DNA of 15,041 nucleotides, from assembly GCA_005889025.1 (NCBI GenBank), contig VBCZ01000127.1, forward strand, positions 1 through 15,041. Reading direction: 5' to 3'. The translations under genes and the position numbers were made by a program. The notes below the pieces were generated by a model. The model was not told the origin of the DNA and searched no databases. It saw nothing but the letters and a program-made list of their open reading frames with translations. Every line of letters begins with the position of its first letter. Positions within the stretch are counted from its first letter, which is position 1. Below are positions 1-5,990 of the stretch, piece by piece. Source of the DNA: Betaproteobacteria bacterium. Lineage in GTDB: Bacteria > Pseudomonadota > Gammaproteobacteria > Burkholderiales > Casimicrobiaceae.

Positions 1-1489
1 AAAGCTTCTTTCCCATGCGCTCGAGCGATCTGCCGTTCCGCGCGTAGAACGTATCGGGATTGGCGTCGAGCTCGCCAATCACACTCTGGGCCGCCTTTTC
101 GATGCGGGCGGCATCCTGCGGCGCGAGGTCGACCAGCGCGTTTACATAATGCACGCCCCACTGCAGACGCGTTGCCGGCCCGTCGGCCGCGGTATAGGCT
201 TTTTCCTCCCAATCGAGAGCCACGGCCTTATCGCCGCGTTTCTTGGCGTTCCCGGCCAGGCCGAGCATGAAGTAGTACGGCGAGTGCGAACGTGTGAGCT
301 CGGCGTTTAGCAGCCCGTCGGACTCATCCATCAGCCCGGCCTGCGAGAGCACGTCGGCGGCGGCGCTGATCACGGATTGCCTCGCGTACGGATCGGTGGT
401 TTCGCGGTCGGCGCGCGTCACCTCATCGCGGACGGTGTTTTGCAAGGCACTGGGAAGCGGGGCCGCCTTGGGCGTATCGAGCCTTGCAAGCTCGATTTTC
501 GCGCCAAGCGCGGCAAGCCGGTCGGCCGTGGAGAGACTGCGATCGGCGATCAGGAGATCGAGCGCGCTGTTCCATGTCGCTGCAAGGCGCGCCCGCTCCG
601 CGGACTTGGGCAAAGTGATATAGCCGGCGATTTCGCCGACGGAGTAGACGATGACGTCGAAATTCTCCCGGGCGAATTTCGGATCCCCGAGCACCTGCAT
701 GACGCGATCCTCGGCGGCCTTGTCGTCCCGCGCCTTGGCGCCTTTCGCTCCCGCGGCTGCCGCGAGAGCCTTGAGCTCGAGCCGCGCTGCCGTGTCGTGC
801 TGATCCGCAGGGCAGGAGCGAGCGAGATTCGCCAGCGTCGAGGGCACCTTGTCCTTGGCGACGATCTGCTGCTCATCGGTGTCCCACGAGTAATACGCGA
901 GCATGCGCCAATCCTCGGCGGACAGTCGCGCTGCGGCGTTGCCGCTTTTGTCGAGCGCGGCGCTCAGCGTGTCCTTGACCGGGCGCACACCGTTCATCCC
1001 CATCTGCAGCACGCGCATATATTGCTCGACGTCGGCTTCGCCCGGTAGGCGCGTGATTTCGCTGCCATCGGGCTTGAACAGGATCATGGTGGGATAGCCG
1101 CTGACTTTGAAGCGGGCGCCGAGCTTTTGCGCGCTTGGGCTGTCGCCGTCGATATACACGGGTACGAACAGGCGCGAGCGCTCGATGAAATCCTGGCGAT
1201 TGAAGATCGTCGCCTTGACTTGGTTGCATGGCGGGCACCAGACAGCGCCCCAGTACAGAAACACCGGCTTGTTGTCGGCTCTGGCCTGGATGAACGCCGC
1301 ATCGACGTCGCCTTTGCGCCAGGCGATTCCGGCTTCGTGCGCGGCATCCGATTTTTCCGCGACGCGCTGCGTCGCGGCGGGTGAGGCTGCGTCGCTGGTC
1401 TTGGGTTTGGGCGGCGTCGTGGGTTCAGGAGTCTTGGTGCACGCCCAAAGAGCCAGCGCGAAGGCGATCGGGAGCAACTTGATATTCAT
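1..1489 (-). CDS. Thioredoxin-fold lipoprotein, 3' end outside window (partial)
   Basis: An open frame of 496 codons runs from an ATG at 1489 to the left edge without a stop, so the C-terminus is missing. The N-terminus is a lipoprotein signal: basic start, hydrophobic stretch, lipobox L14-W-A-C17, then a Pro/Thr-rich linker to about residue 45. A thioredoxin fold follows (about 60-165) with the redox motif W84-C85-P-P-C88 and the cis-Pro loop G131-Y-P133-T. The remaining ~330 residues are helical and Ala/Leu-rich with no motif I can name. Known family behaviour: WCxxC thioredoxin-like lipoproteins handle disulfide reduction or isomerisation outside the cytoplasm. The exact substrate is unknown. 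There is no strong Shine-Dalgarno before the ATG. It is divergent from the DUF4142 gene across a 242-bp spacer. Confidence 0.9.
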   Translation of the reverse strand, partial: MNIKLLPIAFALALWACTKTPEPTTPPKPKTSDAASPAATQRVAEKSDAAHEAGIAWRKGDVDAAFIQARADNKPVFLYWGAVWCPPCNQVKATIFNRQDFIERSRLFVPVYIDGDSPSAQKLGARFKVSGYPTMILFKPDGSEITRLPGEADVEQYMRVLQMGMNGVRPVKDTLSAALDKSGNAAARLSAEDWRMLAYYSWDTDEQQIVAKDKVPSTLANLARSCPADQHDTAARLELKALAAAAGAKGAKARDDKAAEDRVMQVLGDPKFARENFDVIVYSVGEIAGYITLPKSAERARLAATWNSALDLLIADRSLSTADRLAALGAKIELARLDTPKAAPLPSALQNTVRDEVTRADRETTDPYARQSVISAAADVLSQAGLMDESDGLLNAELTRSHSPYYFMLGLAGNAKKRGDKAVALDWEEKAYTAADGPATRLQWGVHYVNALVDLAPQDAARIEKAAQSVIGELDANPDTFYARNGRSLERMGKKL

Positions 1490-1528
1490 GGCATCAGGCG
1501 AACCAGCGCGAAAAAAATGGGTGGCAAT

Positions 1529-1534
1529 ATTATG
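1529..1534 (-). promoter_or_regulatory. Weak -10 candidate for the thioredoxin lipoprotein
   Basis: On the minus strand these bases read CATAAT, five of six matches to the sigma70 -10 box, about 40 nt upstream of the thioredoxin gene start. No convincing -35 box lies at the right distance, so this is only a candidate. Confidence 0.2.
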
Positions 1535-1646
1535 CGCCAATCGCGCCGGCCGGGCCAGGCGAGCGGCTTCAGCGCACGAACACGATCCTCAAATCGTCCT
1601 ACAGCAAAGTCAGACACCCGCTGATTCCGGCGCACGTGTCCAGAGA

Positions 1647-1660
1647 CAACAATTTTGTTG
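1647..1660. promoter_or_regulatory. Inverted repeat CAACAA-TT-TTGTTG (operator candidate)
   Basis: Six-base arms with a 2-base centre, AT-rich in a GC-rich spacer between two divergent genes, 72 bp before the DUF4142 start. The shape fits a dimeric regulator's site; no regulator is identified. Confidence 0.3.
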
Positions 1661-1668
1661 CGACCGCC

Positions 1669-1685
1669 CGAGTGCATTTCACTCG
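1669..1685. promoter_or_regulatory. Inverted repeat CGAGTG-N5-CACTCG (operator or hairpin candidate)
   Basis: Six-base perfect arms around CATTT, 9 bp after the previous inverted repeat and 47 bp before the DUF4142 start. It could be an operator or a 5'-UTR hairpin; there is no T run, so it is not a classic terminator. Confidence 0.3.
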
Positions 1686-1731
1686 TTGGCCGGGCAGCCG
1701 CATTATTCAAAGCTCGACATTGGAGGCAAGA

Positions 1732-2391
1732 ATGAAACGCGATATGCGATATCCTAAATTAGCGGCAGCGCTGGCACTTGCCGTCGCGAGCGGTGCCGGT
1801 TTCGCCCAGACTCAGTCTCAGCCCACGAGCGCTCAACCATCGGCGAATCCGCCTTTATCGAGCGCGATGAAACAGCCAAGCATGTCACCGGCGGGCAGCG
1901 CCGCCGCGTTGCCGTCATTGGATCGGCATTTCGTGACGACCGCTGCAGAAGCCGGCGCGGCAGAAGTCGCGATGGCCAAGCTCGCCAACGAGCACGCAAG
2001 CGCGGCCGAGGTGAAGTCCTTTGCATCGCACATGGTGACCGACCACAGCAAGGCGGGCGAGGAGTTGAAGAAAGTCGCCGCCGCGAAGGGGGCTCAGATC
2101 AGCGAGCAGCCGTCGGCCAAAGACCAGCGCGAGCTCGACAAGCTTGCTAAGCTTCACGGCGCCGACTTTGACCGCGAGTATGTGAAGGTGCAACTCGCGG
2201 CACACAAGGACGCGGTCTCCTTGTTCAAGAAGGAAGCAAGCGCCGGCCGTGACAGCGATTTGAAGCAGTTCGCATCATCGACCTTACCCACGTTGCAGGA
2301 GCATTTACAGATGGTGCAACAGCTCTCCAAATCATCGGTGCTCTCGTCGCATTCCGGTGAAGCGGGCATCAAGCACGCCAAACAATCATGA
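1732..2391 (+). CDS. DUF4142 domain exported protein
   Basis: A 219-residue protein. The ATG at 1732 is chosen because a strong GGAGG lies at 1722-1726; the frame stays open upstream to 1636 but without a ribosome site. Residues 1-25 form a signal peptide (MKRDMRYPK, hydrophobic core, cleavage near FAQ). A Ser/Pro/Gln-rich linker to about 60 leads to a DUF4142-type helical bundle (about 62-198) with the family pattern of spaced histidines: H66, H100-x4-H105, H142, H158 and H191. DUF4142 proteins are periplasmic, ferritin-like in helical layout, and of unsettled function. The stop overlaps the next start as ATGA, so the two are probably one transcript with coupled translation. Two inverted repeats precede it and may regulate it. 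Confidence 0.9.
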   Translation: MKRDMRYPKLAAALALAVASGAGFAQTQSQPTSAQPSANPPLSSAMKQPSMSPAGSAAALPSLDRHFVTTAAEAGAAEVAMAKLANEHASAAEVKSFASHMVTDHSKAGEELKKVAAAKGAQISEQPSAKDQRELDKLAKLHGADFDREYVKVQLAAHKDAVSLFKKEASAGRDSDLKQFASSTLPTLQEHLQMVQQLSKSSVLSSHSGEAGIKHAKQS

Positions 2392-2864
2392 GTCCTCTCG
2401 AAAGCTGGAGACGTGAGGTTGCCGCTACGCTGGCAATGACGGCGGTGCTGATGTTCGCGGCCCTGTCGACGCCGGTGGCGCAGGCGCAAGCCCTGCCGCA
2501 AGCGCGCTCGCAGGGCTCGATCGAGTACGTGACCGGCGGCGTGGGAAAGGAAGAAGCCGATGCGCTCAAGCAGGCGGCGGGCGATTACCCGCTGATGCTG
2601 GAGCTCGCTTCGAGCGGGCCGACGCCGCAAGGACGCACGACGGGTGCCTACATTGCCGACGCGACGGTGGTGATCCGTGACGCACAGGGCCGCGAGGTTC
2701 TCAATATGCGCACCGACGGTCCGCTGCTCCTGGCGCGTCTTCCGCCCGGCAAGTACACCATCAGTGCGGACTGGAACGGCGTCCACAAGCAGACCGTCGC
2801 CGATCTCGGCGCCGCGCGCCGGCACATCGTTTTCGATTTCGCGCGAGGAGCAGAGCAGGAATGA
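2388..2864 (+). CDS. Small exported protein with CarboxypepD_reg-like beta fold
   Basis: A 158-residue protein whose ATG overlaps the DUF4142 stop (ATGA), which indicates translational coupling. Residues 1-34 look like a signal peptide: RR near 8-9, hydrophobic 11-28, cleavage near A-Q-A34. The mature part holds a region typical of carboxypeptidase regulatory-like/transthyretin-like folds, with an Ala-Thr-Val-Val-Ile strand near 92-97, the turn L118-P-P-G-K-Y-T near 118-124, and an A-D-W strand. No catalytic residues are visible. I infer a periplasmic beta-sandwich protein that may act with the DUF4142 protein. Function is not known; the fold call is by motif only. Confidence 0.75.
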   Translation: MSPLESWRREVAATLAMTAVLMFAALSTPVAQAQALPQARSQGSIEYVTGGVGKEEADALKQAAGDYPLMLELASSGPTPQGRTTGAYIADATVVIRDAQGREVLNMRTDGPLLLARLPPGKYTISADWNGVHKQTVADLGAARRHIVFDFARGAEQE

Positions 2865-3041
2865 GCCACGCTGGCGGTTGAGGATGTTCGACTGCCCCGG
2901 ATTGGAGGGGATCCAAAGCATCTCGGGCCTGCACGCGCGATAATGTTCGCCGCTTAGCAGGCCATAGCTTCATCTAAAAGCATGCAACGGCATTTCCGGT
3001 CACGCGCCTCGACCGATTCCTGATCTGATCCAGCGACCCCG

Positions 3042-3701
3042 ATGCCCAAGCCCCTTCGTCAATCGGAGCTTTTCGATGCGTCGCAGCCGCTGCCGCACGG
3101 TCTGCTTTATCGACCCGAGTTTCTCTCACCCGGCGAGGAATCCTCGCTGCTCGACGCCATCGCGGGATTGCCCTTCCGGGAAGCGCGCTTCCAGCAATAT
3201 CTCGCCAAGCGGCGGGTCGTTCATTATCATGCCGCCGGCGCGATGACCCACTACGACGCCAGCGACGGCGAATCGTTCTCGAGCGGGCCGCTGCCGCCAT
3301 TCTTGAGTACCTTGCTGGACAAAGTGTCGGTGTGGATCGATGTCCCGGCAAGCGCGTTCGTCCACGCGCTGGTGACCGAGTATCGCCCGGGAACGCCGAT
3401 CGGCTGGCATCGGGACAAGCCGGTCTACGGTATCGTCGCCGGGATCTCGATGCGCGGCTGGGGACGGATGCGATTTCGTCCGATCACGGCTCGCCGGGAT
3501 GCGAAAGACGTGGTCGTCCTCGATCTCGAGCCGCGCTCCGCTTATGTCTTGCGCGGAGCCATTCGCTGGGATTGGCAGCACAGCATGCTTCCGACAAGGG
3601 CGTTGCGCTACTCGCTAACGTTTCGGACGCTTGCCGCCGGTGCGTCCGCGGGAGGGTCGACCTTTCCACAAAGTCCTACAAAAAAATCAGACCTGGGCTG
3701 A
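3042..3701 (+). CDS. alkB: AlkB-like Fe(II)/2-oxoglutarate-dependent dioxygenase
   Basis: A 219-residue protein of the AlkB family, which oxidatively removes alkyl groups from damaged nucleic-acid bases using Fe(II), O2 and 2-oxoglutarate. The iron triad is visible: H123-R-D125 within GWHRDKP, and H180 in DWQH. The 2-oxoglutarate-binding arginines fit R189 and R195 in RYSLTFR, equivalent to the two arginines of E. coli AlkB. Length matches the family. There is no signal peptide, so it is cytoplasmic. The ATG at 3042 has no clear Shine-Dalgarno; no better in-frame start is evident. It stands alone: 177 bp after the previous gene and 268 bp before the heat-shock gene, with no visible Ada-type partner. 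Its substrate (DNA, RNA or tRNA) cannot be told from sequence. Confidence 0.92.
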   Translation: MPKPLRQSELFDASQPLPHGLLYRPEFLSPGEESSLLDAIAGLPFREARFQQYLAKRRVVHYHAAGAMTHYDASDGESFSSGPLPPFLSTLLDKVSVWIDVPASAFVHALVTEYRPGTPIGWHRDKPVYGIVAGISMRGWGRMRFRPITARRDAKDVVVLDLEPRSAYVLRGAIRWDWQHSMLPTRALRYSLTFRTLAAGASAGGSTFPQSPTKKSDLG

Positions 3702-3703
3702 TT
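3681..3703 (-). terminator. Possible minus-strand intrinsic terminator over the alkB stop
   Basis: Read on the minus strand, AATCAG and CTGATT form a 6-bp stem (arms at 3698-3703 and 3685-3690) with a 7-nt loop, followed by a run of T. The stem is AT-rich and weak. It would end a leftward transcript from the alkB/heat-shock spacer. Confidence 0.3.
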
Positions 3704-3724
3704 CACTGTTCGCACGGTGTTCTG

Positions 3725-3740
3725 CACAATGCACATTGTG
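3725..3740. promoter_or_regulatory. Perfect inverted repeat CACAATG-CA-CATTGTG
   Basis: Seven-base arms with a 2-base centre, 24 bp after alkB. It could be an operator or an RNA hairpin. It overlaps the left arm of the next inverted repeat by 2 bases, so the two RNA stems would exclude each other. Confidence 0.4.
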
Positions 3741-3809
3741 TAGGGAAGACAAAGCAGCAACTTCAACTACTGATCTAGACCTGAGTTGACTGGCGGCCTC
3801 GTCCCTACA
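3739..3809. ncRNA. Structured intergenic element, small RNA or leader candidate
   Basis: TGTAGGGA (3739-3746) pairs with TCCCTACA (3802-3809), an 8-bp stem that encloses a nested 6-bp stem, TCAACT (3763-3768) with AGTTGA (3784-3789). On the plus strand, further hairpins follow at 3861-3881 and a terminator at 3893-3914, giving an RNA of about 180 nt. On the minus strand, TATAAG (3811-3816) is a good -10 box and a possible terminator sits at 3681-3703, giving about 120 nt. Which strand is transcribed, if either, cannot be decided here. Confidence 0.3.
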
Positions 3810-3860
3810 ACTTATACGAAGGGCAAACGCTTTAAAAACAAGAATGCCGAAATTCCTCGA

Positions 3861-3881
3861 GCCCGTCTCTACGGGACGGGC
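3861..3881 (+). other. GC-rich hairpin before the heat-shock gene
   Basis: GCCCGTC (3861-3867) pairs with GACGGGC (3875-3881). An alternative stem, CCCGT with ACGGG (3862-3866 and 3871-3875), uses the same left arm. No T run follows. It may be part of a leader RNA or support the terminator just downstream. Confidence 0.4.
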
Positions 3882-3892
3882 GCAGGAGATCG

Positions 3893-3920
3893 ACGGGCCG
3901 GGAGACCGGCCCGTTTTATT
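3893..3920 (+). terminator. Rho-independent terminator, GAGA loop
   Basis: A perfect 9-bp stem ACGGGCCGG / CCGGCCCGT closed by a GAGA (GNRA) tetraloop and followed by TTTATT. It is 191 nt after alkB and only 56 nt before the heat-shock start, so it ends transcription entering from upstream, or works as an attenuator for the heat-shock gene. Confidence 0.8.
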
Positions 3921-3969
3921 CATCTCGTCTTAAATCGAGCTCATGATGGACAACGGCTGGAGGGATCAG

Positions 3970-4818
3970 ATGGCTAACGAAAATCAACCGAGCGGGCAAG
4001 GCCAAAGCGGCCAATCCGCAGGTGCGCAAAGCAAGCAGCAAACTTCCGAAATGTCGCAGGGTGCGACATCGGCGCAACAGGGATCCGGCGCCGGCGCGGG
4101 TGGACAGCAAGGAAACCAGGGTTATCGCACTTCTTCATACGGCAGCCCGCAAGCCCGGCGCGGCGCGCAGGATGCCGGCAGCGGGCTGGACTATCAACGG
4201 GGCTCGCAGCGCGGTCAGGGCTGGCAACAGCCTTCCGGCAGCGCGTTGCAAACCCGTGGCGGCACGTACACGTCCCCCTTCGGCGGATATGGTGGCGGAC
4301 CGTTTTCGATGATGAGGCGGATAACCGATGAAATGGACCGCCTGTTCGAGAACTTCGGGTTGGGGCGCAGCTTCTTTCCTTCGGAATTCGGGGGCGAGGC
4401 AGGCACCTCTTTGTGGTCTCCGCACGTCGAAGTGGTCGAGCGCGAAGGCAAGGTGCTCGTCTCCGCCGACCTCCCGGGCGTGAAGAAGGAAGACGTCAAC
4501 GTCGAGATCAATCCGGACTCGATAACCATCCAAGGCCAGCGGCACCAGGAAGTCACGCGCGACGAACGCGGCTACTACCACAGCGAACGCTCGTATGGCA
4601 GCTTCTATCGAGCCATTCCGTTGCCGGAAGGCGCCGACATCGACAATGCAAGCGCCACGTTCCGCGACGGCGTGCTGCAAATCGAAGTTGCAGCGCCGAA
4701 GCAGCAGCGTGGGCGGACGCTCGAGGTCAAAGGCGATGACGGCAGCGATGGCGGCCAGCGAGGCACGTCGGGTTCGTCGGGGAGATCCGGGACGTCGGGT
4801 ACTGAGCGCCCGCGCTAA
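3970..4818 (+). CDS. Small heat-shock protein, Hsp20/alpha-crystallin family
   Basis: A 282-residue chaperone of the Hsp20 family; these ATP-independent holdases bind unfolding proteins. The ATG at 3970 is chosen for its GGAGGG at 3959-3964; an ATGATG at 3943 lacks a ribosome site. Residues 1-100 are a disordered Gln/Gly/Ser-rich extension, unusually long for the family. An Hsp20-type region (FENFGLG...FFPSEF) follows, then the alpha-crystallin domain (about 148-243) with the hallmark SADLPGVKKEDV, the SYGSFYRAIPLP strand and F-R-D-G-V-L-Q-I. L251-E-V253 is an IxI-like assembly motif; the tail is Gly/Ser/Thr-rich. No signal peptide: cytoplasmic. Everything from T101 (base 4270) to the stop lies in a 997-bp segment repeated downstream, but this copy is intact. 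Similar GNRA-loop terminators flank the gene. Sigma32 control is plausible, but no clear promoter is seen. Confidence 0.95.
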   Translation: MANENQPSGQGQSGQSAGAQSKQQTSEMSQGATSAQQGSGAGAGGQQGNQGYRTSSYGSPQARRGAQDAGSGLDYQRGSQRGQGWQQPSGSALQTRGGTYTSPFGGYGGGPFSMMRRITDEMDRLFENFGLGRSFFPSEFGGEAGTSLWSPHVEVVEREGKVLVSADLPGVKKEDVNVEINPDSITIQGQRHQEVTRDERGYYHSERSYGSFYRAIPLPEGADIDNASATFRDGVLQIEVAAPKQQRGRTLEVKGDDGSDGGQRGTSGSSGRSGTSGTERPR

Positions 4819-4839
4819 GCGTTCTATTTGAGTATAAGG

Positions 4840-4865
4840 CGGGCCGGGCAACCGGCCCGTTTCAT
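4840..4865 (+). terminator. Rho-independent terminator after Hsp20, GCAA loop (copy 1)
   Basis: Stem CGGGCCGG (4840-4847) / CCGGCCCG (4852-4859) with a GCAA GNRA tetraloop, followed by TTTCATTTC. It is close in sequence to the terminator in front of the Hsp20 gene but has a different loop. Confidence 0.8.
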
Positions 4866-4934
4866 TTCATATCGTGAGGATCGGGTATCCCGGATTTCGG
4901 CGTGAGGTTTCTGCTGCCTTGGCCCCACAGCGGT

Positions 4935-4966
4935 GAACTTGTCGCCAATGCCGACGGCCTTAATCT
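4935..4966 (+). promoter_or_regulatory. Possible sigmaE-like or sigma70 promoter of the chimeric gene
   Basis: GAACTT at 4935-4940 matches the core -35 of envelope-stress (sigmaE/ECF) promoters, and a CTTAA-like element follows about 17-18 nt later. Alternatively TTGTCG (4939-4944) with TAATCT (4961-4966) reads as a poor sigma70 promoter. The same bases recur 997 bp downstream before the intact lipoprotein gene. Confidence 0.2.
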
Positions 4967-4993
4967 ATGTAGATAGAACCGATGGAGACGATC

Positions 4994-5815
4994 ATGAAAC
5001 CTTGGCTTGCTGCTATTTCCTGCGCCGCCGCGCTTGCGGGATGCGCCGGCGCACCGGTGCAGGGCAATTATGAAAATTACAACTATGGCTACGGCACGCC
5101 GTACGACTATGACCAGGGCCTGGTCTATTACGGCGGTCCCATCTATTACGACTACCCGGGCTACTACTCGCCGGGCGTCGTCGTCGCGCCGCCGGTGATC
5201 GTCGGTCGCTTTGGCGATCGAGACCTCAATCGGCGCCACGGTCGAGACGTGCGTGGCGGCAATCGTACGTCCCCCTTCGGCGGATATGGTGGCGGACCGT
5301 TTTCGATGATGAGGCGGATAACCGATGAAATGGACCGCCTGTTCGAGAACTTCGGGTTGGGGCGCAGCTTCTTTCCTTCGGAATTCGGGGGCGAGGCAGG
5401 CACCTCTTTGTGGTCTCCGCACGTCGAAGTGGTCGAGCGCGAAGGCAAGGTGCTCGTCTCCGCCGACCTCCCGGGCGTGAAGAAGGAAGACGTCAACGTC
5501 GAGATCAATCCGGACTCGATAACCATCCAAGGCCAGCGGCACCAGGAAGTCACGCGCGACGAACGCGGCTACTACCACAGCGAACGCTCGTATGGCAGCT
5601 TCTATCGAGCCATTCCGTTGCCGGAAGGCGCCGACATCGACAATGCAAGCGCCACGTTCCGCGACGGCGTGCTGCAAATCGAAGTTGCAGCGCCGAAGCA
5701 GCAGCGTGGGCGGACGCTCGAGGTCAAAGGCGATGACGGCAGCGATGGCGGCCAGCGAGGCACGTCGGGTTCGTCGGGGAGATCCGGGACGTCGGGTACT
5801 GAGCGCCCGCGCTAA
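4994..5815 (+). CDS. Chimeric lipoprotein-Hsp20 fusion created by the duplication
   Basis: A 273-residue in-frame fusion. Residues 1-91 are identical to the Tyr-rich lipoprotein encoded at 5991: signal with lipobox L14-A-G-C17, Tyr/Gly-rich stretch, ending R-G-G-N-R91. Residues 92-273 are identical to Hsp20 residues 101-282, including the whole alpha-crystallin domain and LEV motif. The switch falls between bases 5266 and 5267, exactly between codons. The ATG at 4994 has GGAG at 4984-4987; an upstream ATG at 4982 is less well placed. It keeps the lipoprotein's upstream region and the Hsp20 terminator. Compared with native Hsp20 it loses the 100-residue disordered N-terminus and gains export and lipidation, so I infer an envelope-anchored small chaperone. 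It could equally be non-functional duplication debris or an assembly artefact. Confidence 0.8.
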   Translation: MKPWLAAISCAAALAGCAGAPVQGNYENYNYGYGTPYDYDQGLVYYGGPIYYDYPGYYSPGVVVAPPVIVGRFGDRDLNRRHGRDVRGGNRTSPFGGYGGGPFSMMRRITDEMDRLFENFGLGRSFFPSEFGGEAGTSLWSPHVEVVEREGKVLVSADLPGVKKEDVNVEINPDSITIQGQRHQEVTRDERGYYHSERSYGSFYRAIPLPEGADIDNASATFRDGVLQIEVAAPKQQRGRTLEVKGDDGSDGGQRGTSGSSGRSGTSGTERPR

Positions 5816-5836
5816 GCGTTCTATTTGAGTATAAGG

Positions 5837-5862
5837 CGGGCCGGGCAACCGGCCCGTTTCAT
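5837..5862 (+). terminator. Rho-independent terminator after the chimeric gene (copy 2)
   Basis: The second copy of the GCAA-loop terminator: stem arms 5837-5844 and 5849-5856, followed by TTTCATTTC. It should isolate the chimeric gene from the intact lipoprotein gene. Confidence 0.8.
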
Positions 5863-5931
5863 TTCATATCGTGAGGATCGGGTATCCCGGATTTCGGCGT
5901 GAGGTTTCTGCTGCCTTGGCCCCACAGCGGT

Positions 5932-5963
5932 GAACTTGTCGCCAATGCCGACGGCCTTAATCT
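5932..5963 (+). promoter_or_regulatory. Possible promoter of the intact lipoprotein gene (copy 2)
   Basis: Identical to the candidate at 4935-4966: GAACTT at 5932-5937 and TAATCT at 5958-5963. The evidence is equally weak, but because the gene sits behind a terminator a promoter is expected between 5863 and 5980. Confidence 0.2.
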
Positions 5964-5990
5964 ATGTAGATAGAACCGATGGAGACGATC

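Larger units (their letters stand above)
4270..5266 (+). repeat. 997-bp perfect tandem duplication, copy 1
   Basis: The segment starts at codon 101 of the Hsp20 gene, spans its 3' part, terminator and the lipoprotein gene's upstream region, and ends after codon 91 of the lipoprotein reading frame. Base 4270+n equals base 5267+n throughout as I read it. There are no terminal inverted repeats and no transposase, so this is a segmental duplication rather than an insertion sequence. Confidence 0.95.

Noticed and set aside
377..1048. A plus-strand open frame opposite the thioredoxin lipoprotein
   Set aside because: The minus frame is open for 496 codons with lipobox and WCPPC, which settles the coding strand.
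1486..1710. A 74-codon minus-strand open frame ending in an ATGA overlap with the thioredoxin lipoprotein
   Set aside because: The overlap is suggestive, but the product has no motif, its composition looks non-coding, and there is no clear ribosome site; it occupies what looks like the divergent promoter region.
3786..3977. A 63-codon plus-strand open frame before the heat-shock gene
   Set aside because: It starts at a TTG with no ribosome site, runs through two hairpins and the terminator, and overlaps the Hsp20 start in another frame.
4862..5848. Long minus-strand open frames across the duplicated segment (also 5859-7238)
   Set aside because: They lie antisense to clear Hsp20 and lipoprotein codons, have low-complexity Arg/Ala-rich translations with no motif, and share an N-terminus only because the DNA itself is repeated.
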